Positions 58,361-64,000 of a DNA stretch of 64,000 nucleotides are shown piece after piece (the first letter of the stretch is position 1; each line of letters starts with the position of its first letter). The DNA is from Rhizobium sp. 18055. GTDB taxonomy: Bacteria > Pseudomonadota > Alphaproteobacteria > Rhizobiales > Rhizobiaceae. The DNA is taken from positions 1-64,000 of the forward strand of contig NZ_CACSKD010000015.1 of assembly GCF_902706285.1 (NCBI RefSeq). Direction: 5' to 3'. Made by a program: the position numbers and the translations under genes. The notes beneath the pieces were generated by a model, which saw nothing but the letters and a program-made list of their open reading frames with translations, made no database searches and was not told the DNA's origin.

Positions 58361-58974
58361 ATTCTACTGCGGAGCCCCGTTAAAAACGGGGGGATTACCC
58401 CGTCTTGTATTTCGGTATCGTGCTCGCCTTCATTTTAGGCGCCGCTTCCTGCACGTTGATCCTGAGAGTTTGCCAGCGCCGGACGTTCCAAGGCTCGCAC
58501 GCCTTTCTCGTACTCCTGGAGGCCATGCTGGTGTTGCCTTTGGCCTGGATAGACATGATGCCGGCAACCCAGACGCGCGTCGCAATTCTGGTCGGAGGCC
58601 TTGCATTCATTATGGGACTCCAAAACGCCATCGTGACCCATATATCAGAGGCGCGGGTGCGCACCACGCATGTATCGGGCATGGCGACCGATCTTGGCAT
58701 GGAAATCGCGGTTGCCTTGGATGGCTTACGGAGAGGTCGACACGATCAAGATAACGGGAAGAACAGCCGCAAAATCCTACTGCACGGCAGTACGATGATC
58801 GCCTTTCTTGCAGGCGGTATTTTGGGCGTCGTGGTCTACCGTCACATCGGAGCGTTGCTGTTTGCGGTCGTCTCTATCATTTTGGTCGCGATCGCCACGA
58901 ACGGATTGAGACGGCTTGCAAGATAACCGGACAACCCTTGCCACAGTTAGCCGTAGCGTACGAGGCGCCTGAGG

Positions 58975-59382
58975 CTAGGCATCTTCTCCGGCGCGCGCTA
59001 TCGCCACCACCAGAGACACGATTTTTTGCTTGATCGGACCATCGACGCGTGCAAATGCGGTATTTAGCATCCGCCCCTCGATCGTCGTCAAAAAACCAAC
59101 GAGCTCATCGCTGCCCGCTGGGACGGACGAAAGCGCATTCGGTTGGTCCGGCTGCACTGGAAAAAAATACGACACTGGAACGCCGAGGATTGTCGCAAGG
59201 TTCAACATCCGGCTGGCTCCGACACGATTGGTCCCTTTTTCATATTTCTGTATCTGTTGAAATGTGATGCCGAGACCCTGCCCCAATCTCTCCTGGCTCA
59301 TTCCGATGGCGCGGCGGCGCAACCTGATCATTTCGCCGACGTGAATGTCGATCGGGCTCGCCCTTTTTACATTTTTGATCAA
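58975..59382 (-). CDS. XRE-family regulator 2
   Basis: The 135-residue protein is a paralogue of the XRE gene at 40040-40471, with an HTH in VGEMIRLRRRAIGMSQERLGQGLGITFQQIQKYEKGTNRVGASRMLNLATILGVPVSYFF and a C-terminal helix. The start is TTG, with GGAGG six bases upstream. The divergent HTH gene at 59489 and this gene share a palindromic double promoter at 59436-59472. Confidence 0.85.
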   Translation of the reverse strand: MIKNVKRASPIDIHVGEMIRLRRRAIGMSQERLGQGLGITFQQIQKYEKGTNRVGASRMLNLATILGVPVSYFFPVQPDQPNALSSVPAGSDELVGFLTTIEGRMLNTAFARVDGPIKQKIVSLVVAIARAGEDA

Positions 59383-59435
59383 CGTGTCCTCCGTCTCCGC
59401 TCATCCGTCTGAATGCAATCATTAATTGCTTCCGG

Positions 59436-59472
59436 CTTGTAGAGAATACTCCGTGGAAGTATACTCTACAAG
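59436..59472. promoter_or_regulatory. Palindrome encoding two face-to-face promoters
   Basis: CTTGTAGAGAATACT (59436-59450) and AGTATACTCTACAAG (59458-59472) pair at 14 of 15 positions. On the plus strand it gives TTGTAG-N17-TATACT; on the minus strand TTGTAG-N17-TATTCT. So the same DNA serves divergent promoters for both HTH genes, and a dimeric repressor on it would shut both. Confidence 0.7.
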
Positions 59473-59488
59473 CCGCTTTTACTCTTGC

Positions 59489-59692
59489 ATGACGATAAGA
59501 GAGACATTTGCTCGAAACCTGAAAACGATGCGAAATGCCAAGGGGCTATCTCAGGAAGAGCTGGCTCATCTGGCGAAGCTCGATCGCACCTACATCAGCT
59601 CGCTCGAGCGATGCATCTATAGCCCGACCATCGATGTCGTCGACCAGATCGCCAACGTACTTGGGGCCACCGTTCCGGAAATGCTCACATAA
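59489..59692 (+). CDS. Small XRE-family regulator
   Basis: The 67-residue protein is a bare HTH domain (FARNLKTMRNAKGLSQEELAHLAKLDRTYISSLERCIYSPTIDVVDQIANVLGATVPEML), like many phage-type and restriction-controller (C-protein) regulators. No ribosome-binding site precedes the ATG, and the promoter predicts a leader of only about 17 bases. It diverges from XRE regulator 2 and probably competes for or shares the palindrome between them. Confidence 0.82.
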   Translation: MTIRETFARNLKTMRNAKGLSQEELAHLAKLDRTYISSLERCIYSPTIDVVDQIANVLGATVPEMLT

Positions 59693-59895
59693 GTCGCAAG
59701 GTGTTAAGTGCGGAATGCGTCGCCAACAGCTTTGGATTGTATGTACCGTGAGAACGCGAGAGCATCGAAATTCGGCAGATGATCTCGCCGGCATGGAGAT
59801 CGTTGAGCGGGCTGGCAGTCGGCTGTAACGAAGGCTTGGCCAGCTGTGAGTTGCTGAGGAGTGCGATTGTTTGCTGCGTCTCCTGGTACAAAGCC

Positions 59896-62322
59896 TCAAG
59901 CGGCCGAACTACGCGATTGCTCCCAAGTCGCATCCGTTGAAGAGGTATCAGACGACTGTTTTACGTCGGCTGCAGCGGGACGCTGAATGAGCATTGTCGC
60001 AGCCTCATATGTCAACGGCCTGCTGTAGAGATAACCTTGGCCCAGCCGACAACCCATTTCGAGCAAGGTCTGTTGCTGGGTAAAGCTTTCCACACCCTCC
60101 GCCGTCGTTTCGAGCTGAAGTGCGTCGGCCAGCTGGGTGATTGTCCTTAGGATCGACATTGCCGCGACATCTGGCTCATGGTCGATCGGCGTCACGAAAG
60201 AGCGATCGATTTTGAGCTTGGTGAAGGGAAATCTGCGCAAATAGGCCAGCGATGAATAGCCGGTACCGAAATCGTCCAAGGCGACCTTGATCTCCCGTTT
60301 GCGCAACGCCTGCAACAAGGGCAAGATGGCTGTGTCGTCCTGCATGATCGTCGATTCAGTCAATTCCACTTCCAGTCTGGAAGGTGCAACACCGGTCGCG
60401 GCAAGCGTTTCGTCGATCATCGACAAGACATCAGATCGCTCGATCTGAACCCCCGAGAGGTTTACACCGATCATGAGGTGCTGTGGCCAAGTCACGGCGT
60501 CTCGACACGCCTGCTCCATGATCCAGGCGCCGAGCGGAACGATCAACCCGCTTTCCTCGGCGAGCGAAATGAATTCGACCGGTCCGACAAGCCCGGCCCC
60601 CGGTCGTCTCCATCGCACCAAGGCCTCAAATCCGTTGAGTTTGCCGTCTGTCAGGCGGATTTGCGGTTGGTACATGAGGAAAAAATCGTCGGTCCCGATG
60701 CTCATGCGCAAATCGTTCAGCATGTCGTTCTTGTATTTTGCCCGCGCGCCCATCTCGGCCTGATAGCAACGAATCGTGTTGCGTCCGGCTTCCTTGGCCG
60801 CATAAAGCGCCATATCGCAGACCTGCATCAATCCCTGATCAGTATCAGCGTCAGTTGGCGAGAACCCGACACCGATACTCGCATAGATTTGCAGCACGTT
60901 GCCTTCATATGTCCAAGGTGCCGCCAACGCAGCGCGGCAGCGATCGCCGAACTCTTGTATTGCAACGGCATCCACATGGTCATGGACCAGCCAGGCGAAT
61001 TCGTCGCCACCCAAACGGGCCAGCAGGCCTTGACCCTGCGTGACAAGGCTCAGACGTTGGGCAACCATCTGAAGCACGGCGTCACCGGCAACATGCCCGA
61101 GCGTATCGTTGATGCCCTTGAAATTGTCGAGATCGAATAGAAAGAGCGTGCTCAGAGGCGCGGTCCCGTCATTTCTTGCGAACCTCTTCTTCAGATCAGC
61201 CTGGAAACGATATCGGTTGGCAAGGCCTGTAAGCGAGTCGACATTGCCAAGTCGCGTCATCTCGAGGTCATGAGTGCGAGCTTCGGTTATATCTGTGCCG
61301 AGACCGCGCCAACTGGCGATAAAGCCATTCTTGTCCAGCAACGGCTTGGCTTTGAGAGACCACCAACGAATCTCCTCGCCATGTTTCGACGATATGACGA
61401 AATCTGAAAAAACCTGACCCGCGTTCAGTATCTGATCGAATCGTGACCGCTGATCATAGCATTCCTGTGTGATCAGGCTATTGCCACCGCAAAGCGCTGC
61501 CAAGAGCGTTTCGCCCTTGAGCTGTTTGTGCGATTTTCCGACGATTTCCAAAAGCCGGGGAGATACGCGCAATATGCGTCCTTTCGCATCGATCTCGAAC
61601 AGCCAATCGGAAGAATTTTTTTCAAAATCGTCGAGAAGAAGTCCGAGAATTTGCCGTTGCTTGTCGATCTCTATCTCCGCATGGACACCTGCCGCGAAAT
61701 GGCGGGCATTGACCAGAATAGCCGTCGTCAGAAAGCCGACGAAGGCCGCAACCAGCGGCAACATCACCCAATATTGTGCGAAATGCTGAGTCGCTAGTGA
61801 TAAAAGCACCATAGCGCTGAATGGAAAGACCCACAGCATCGCCACGATCGGGATTGCCGAAAACAGCCAGGCGCCGCAAGCGACGGACGCGGCAAAGCAT
61901 CCCAGTATGATTGCCCGGCCCGCACCATCGACCGTGTCGAAAAGATCCATCGAGAGAAGACCATAGGCAATCGAGCACAGACCGATTTCAATGGCGACGG
62001 TCGCGATCATTCGGCTCGAATAGCGCACCGGATATCGCCCTGTTCTGTGCAACATGAATATCGTCAAATTGACGCTGGTCGCACTGACCAGAATGAACAG
62101 GCATACCATCACAAGGAGATTGTCGACGATCGGCCAGTTCAGGAACACAACCAGACCCGAGAGCGAGAAGGTCGCCGCCGCTGGCAGAGGGCTGATCTTG
62201 ATGTAGTTCTCAAGTTGACGTTCACGGCAGATCGCCACAAGCGGCTTTGCCTCCTCCCCTTCTCCAAGACTGGCGCTCAGCTCGGCGGAGGAGAATTTGT
62301 TCGCAGGATCTTTGATATGCAT
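59896..62322 (-). CDS. Membrane PAS-GGDEF-EAL protein
   Basis: The 808-residue protein has five or six N-terminal membrane helices, a PAS domain (DWLFEIDAKGRILRVSPRLLEIVGKSHKQLKGE, about residue 250), a GGDEF domain with RLGGDEF and an EAL domain with GFEALVRWRRP, DDFGTGYSSLAYL and KIDRSFV. It probably regulates c-di-GMP in response to an inner-membrane or PAS-sensed signal. An FNR-type box lies 211 bases upstream of the start. The ribosome-binding site is weak. Confidence 0.9.
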   Translation of the reverse strand: MHIKDPANKFSSAELSASLGEGEEAKPLVAICRERQLENYIKISPLPAAATFSLSGLVVFLNWPIVDNLLVMVCLFILVSATSVNLTIFMLHRTGRYPVRYSSRMIATVAIEIGLCSIAYGLLSMDLFDTVDGAGRAIILGCFAASVACGAWLFSAIPIVAMLWVFPFSAMVLLSLATQHFAQYWVMLPLVAAFVGFLTTAILVNARHFAAGVHAEIEIDKQRQILGLLLDDFEKNSSDWLFEIDAKGRILRVSPRLLEIVGKSHKQLKGETLLAALCGGNSLITQECYDQRSRFDQILNAGQVFSDFVISSKHGEEIRWWSLKAKPLLDKNGFIASWRGLGTDITEARTHDLEMTRLGNVDSLTGLANRYRFQADLKKRFARNDGTAPLSTLFLFDLDNFKGINDTLGHVAGDAVLQMVAQRLSLVTQGQGLLARLGGDEFAWLVHDHVDAVAIQEFGDRCRAALAAPWTYEGNVLQIYASIGVGFSPTDADTDQGLMQVCDMALYAAKEAGRNTIRCYQAEMGARAKYKNDMLNDLRMSIGTDDFFLMYQPQIRLTDGKLNGFEALVRWRRPGAGLVGPVEFISLAEESGLIVPLGAWIMEQACRDAVTWPQHLMIGVNLSGVQIERSDVLSMIDETLAATGVAPSRLEVELTESTIMQDDTAILPLLQALRKREIKVALDDFGTGYSSLAYLRRFPFTKLKIDRSFVTPIDHEPDVAAMSILRTITQLADALQLETTAEGVESFTQQQTLLEMGCRLGQGYLYSRPLTYEAATMLIQRPAAADVKQSSDTSSTDATWEQSRSSAA

Positions 62323-62532
62323 TCGAGAATTTCCAAGGGTTCAGGACCGGCGGATGGCCGTTTGAGGGAGCCTGACGACCTTCAGGCGAGGAAATGAAGT
62401 CATCAGACTCTATCGTACTGGTTTCCGATATATGCGAAATCTCTTGCAAAAGTGCTCTCGCAAATGGTTAGTCAAAACTAAAATCGTATAGTCGAACTGT
62501 ATACTCAGATCCTTGTCGCATCAGGAGATAAT

Positions 62533-62546
62533 TTGACAAAAATCAA
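62533..62546. promoter_or_regulatory. FNR/FixK-type box in the 62.3-63.1 kb intergenic region
   Basis: TTGACAAAAATCAA matches TTGAY-N4-RTCAA. It could serve the GGDEF-EAL gene on the left, with a TATACA-like -10 near 62500, or a plus-strand transcript starting near 62584. The 62323-63057 region has no other gene I can support; a 62-codon frame from 62590 lacks a ribosome-binding site. Confidence 0.5.
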
Positions 62547-62991
62547 AAAGAATACGCGGAACAATGCAGAATATTTTCTAAATTAAAACATGGCTATATT
62601 TACATTCCTCCACCCCGTGGATAACTACATAACGATGTTCATAGGATATTCAGCCAGTCGCTCTCCCGATCTCGCACATGATGTCGCCGAGATGGCCGGC
62701 ACCGCAAGCTACACGCGGTTCCAGCGCCTCTGCCTCCAATGGTGGTCAAGGGCAATCCCGACAGCGTGCTTGTGTTGACTTTGCCAGGCTGCAAATCATG
62801 GTCGGGTGTCTCGAGAGATAACCATTGCGGTCGGCGAGAAAGCTTTGGAACGGGAAGGTCCTTGAAACGGTGATCGTCGCTATATGACGCTCCTCTCCGG
62901 GCCGTAATTCCGGTGATTGGCGGCGATCTCTGCCAGCCCGCTCTCCTCTTTGCTGTCGGGGTCCGTCGTTCGTTGCAGCGGTAGAAGGACG

Positions 62992-63005
62992 TTGACCGGC
63001 GTCAA
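62992..63005 (+). promoter_or_regulatory. FNR/FixK-type box of the CBS-BON gene
   Basis: TTGACCGGCGTCAA matches TTGAY-N4-RTCAA exactly. A -10-like TACTCT at 63028-63033 places its centre near -41.5, the classic activator position, 53 bases before the CBS-BON start codon. Micro-oxic activation by an FNR/FixK protein is likely. Confidence 0.65.
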
Positions 63006-63057
63006 GGACAGTTCTGGCGAGCGGACTTACTCTCGACATAAAAAGAGAGGTCAGACC

Positions 63058-63759
63058 ATGCTAACAGTGCGAACCATTATGAGTTCAGACCCGATTGCAG
63101 TCGGGCCAAGTGCAAAAATCTGGGAAGCGGCCAACGTTATGTTGGATTGCGGGTTCAGCGGGTTGCCGGTGGTCGATGATCACGAACACGTGGTCGGAGT
63201 GATCAGCGAAAGCGATTTCCTGCGGCGCGGTGAATTAAGGACGGAAACTGCGCAAGCGTTCTGGCGTACTCTGTTTTCGTCACGCGGTGCTTTGGCCGAG
63301 GATTACGCAAAAGCTTTTGGCAAAGAGGTTGGCGAGGTCATGACCTCGCCGGCGGTAGTCGTAGAGCCAGGAATGACGGTGAAGGCTGCGGCTTCCCTGA
63401 TGGCCGATAGCGGCATAAAGCGCTTGCCCGTCGTCGAGAATGACAGGATTGTCGGCATCGTCACGCGCTCCGACATCATGCGCACCTTGATCAAGCAGAT
63501 GGCTGCAACGGCGATGAACAGGATCGACGCGGACATTAAAGGCGGACTTGAGGCTGAACTCGCCAGACAACGCTGGGGCGACACTATCACCGTGAGTGTC
63601 GATGCTACTGTTGTCACGCTGGAAGGCAGAGTATTGGATGCACGGGAAAAAAATGCTGCGCGGGTCGCGGCCGAGAATACCATTGGCGTCACAAAGGTTA
63701 TGGATCGGATTCTCATAGTCGGATTCCCGGAAATGCCGGTCTCGCCACCGGGATTTTGA
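63058..63759 (+). CDS. CBS-pair and BON domain protein
   Basis: The 233-residue protein has two CBS motifs (TVRTIMSSDPIAVGPSAKIWEAANVMLDCGFSGLPVVDDHEHVVGVISESDFLRR and VGEVMTSPAVVVEPGMTVKAAASLMADSGIKRLPVVENDRIVGIVTRSDIMR) followed by a BON domain (ITVSVDATVVTLEGRVLDAREKNAARVAAENTIGVTKVMDRI). CBS pairs bind adenine nucleotides; BON domains bind membranes. Such genes are often induced by low oxygen in rhizobia, in line with the FNR-type box upstream. AAGAGAGG precedes the ATG. No gene is seen in 63760-64000. Confidence 0.9.
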   Translation: MLTVRTIMSSDPIAVGPSAKIWEAANVMLDCGFSGLPVVDDHEHVVGVISESDFLRRGELRTETAQAFWRTLFSSRGALAEDYAKAFGKEVGEVMTSPAVVVEPGMTVKAAASLMADSGIKRLPVVENDRIVGIVTRSDIMRTLIKQMAATAMNRIDADIKGGLEAELARQRWGDTITVSVDATVVTLEGRVLDAREKNAARVAAENTIGVTKVMDRILIVGFPEMPVSPPGF

Positions 63760-64000
63760 TCTGATCGGCACCGGGACAGCAGATCGCGAATAGACAACCA
63801 TAAAAAGATATCTGGGAACCGAGCAAATGCAGTTGTCGGCTGCTATCGGTCCGAGTCCCGGAGCTACCCACCCCCTGCATGATGGGCGGGCGGCGACCGA
63901 CCTGAACACGTCGCGATGTGCCTTTTATCCTGCCACGCGGCGTTCCGTCTGACGGCTGTCGCTACGACCCCGCACACGCAGAGGCTGATATCAACGGCAA

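Larger units (their letters stand above)
57203..58399 (+). mobile_element. IS3-family insertion sequence, 1197 bp
   Basis: The element is bounded by perfect 12-base terminal inverted repeats GGTAATCCCCCC (57203-57214 and 58388-58399) and flanked by a four-base direct repeat CCGT (57199-57202 and 58400-58403). Further inner bases of the ends also match (TAACGG, AGTAGAATT). It carries orfA and orfB of the IS3 type. It appears complete and potentially active. Confidence 0.93.
57018..58926 (+). pseudogene. DUF1275 (YoaK-like) membrane protein gene split by an IS
   Basis: The N-terminal part (57018-57202: RLATSLAAVAGALNAAAFYAVGFFSANMTGNVSLLS) and the C-terminal part (58404-58926: FGIVLAFILGAASCTLI through LFAVVSIILVAIATNGLRR) are the two ends of one DUF1275 protein. 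Removing the IS and one copy of the CCGT target repeat restores an uninterrupted frame of 235 codons, GDWLGAV-LYFGIVLAF, the normal family length. The insertion has therefore inactivated an otherwise intact gene, and recently, since the rest has no other lesions. Confidence 0.92.

Noticed and set aside
63280..63909. 209-codon minus-strand frame
   Set aside because: It is antisense to the CBS-BON gene, whose domains are clear.
1..64000. CRISPR arrays, rRNA or tRNA genes, and TraR/TraI-type quorum-sensing genes
   Set aside because: No regularly spaced repeats, no rRNA-like sequence, no complete cloverleaf and no LuxR/LuxI-type protein were seen.

Overview
The window looks like part of a large conjugative or mobilizable plasmid of an alphaproteobacterium in the Rhizobiales, most probably Rhizobiaceae (Rhizobium/Agrobacterium-like). 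The evidence is a repABC replication-partition operon, VirC1/VirC2-like proteins beside a P-type oriT core, a complete VirB/VirD4 type IV secretion system (T4SS), SyrB-family regulators, several DUF736 genes, and a run of conserved plasmid genes known from rhizobial replicons (DUF1419, DUF3085, ArdC, a giant methylase-helicase). All family names come from recognising the proteins by eye; no searches were run.

Layout. 1-2.2 kb: mobilization region, with mobC and the start of a relaxase-type gene on the minus strand, an oriT core at 788-816, and virC1/virC2-like genes on the plus strand. 2.4-6.2 kb: repA-repB-repC on the minus strand with an antisense RNA locus between repB and repC and palindromic parS-like sites upstream of repA. 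6.2-8.8 kb: mostly decayed or unrecognised DNA with one small hypothetical gene. 8.8-13.1 kb: ssb, two small HTH regulators, a winged-helix (RctA-like) regulator with a structured antisense RNA candidate in its leader, and secreted proteins. 13.2-27.1 kb: virB1-virB11 and virD4, with an extra transglycosylase after virB4 and three small envelope genes between virB6 and virB8. 27.2-32.1 kb: chemoreceptor, WGR protein, ArsR regulator and a GGDEF-EAL protein. 32.2-39.8 kb: three intact DUF736 genes and one broken one, SyrB-like proteins and ArdC. 40.0-54.9 kb: XRE regulator, VapBC, then a long minus-strand block of plasmid backbone genes including the 1698-residue methylase-helicase. 55.7-64.0 kb: diguanylate cyclase, a DUF1275 gene split by an IS3-family element, a divergent XRE pair, a GGDEF-EAL protein and a CBS-BON protein.

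How parts work together. The mobilization, regulator and T4SS genes seem to form one regulon: seven copies of a palindrome close to TTAGTTATAACTAA lie upstream of mobC, virC1, both small HTH genes, the winged-helix gene, virB1 and virB8. The backbone genes further right share another signature: a small GC-rich hairpin with a 4-5 nt loop placed 18-34 bases before the start codon of seven genes. FNR/FixK-type boxes (TTGAY-N4-RTCAA) lie near two c-di-GMP genes and the CBS-BON gene, which suggests oxygen control of that accessory set.
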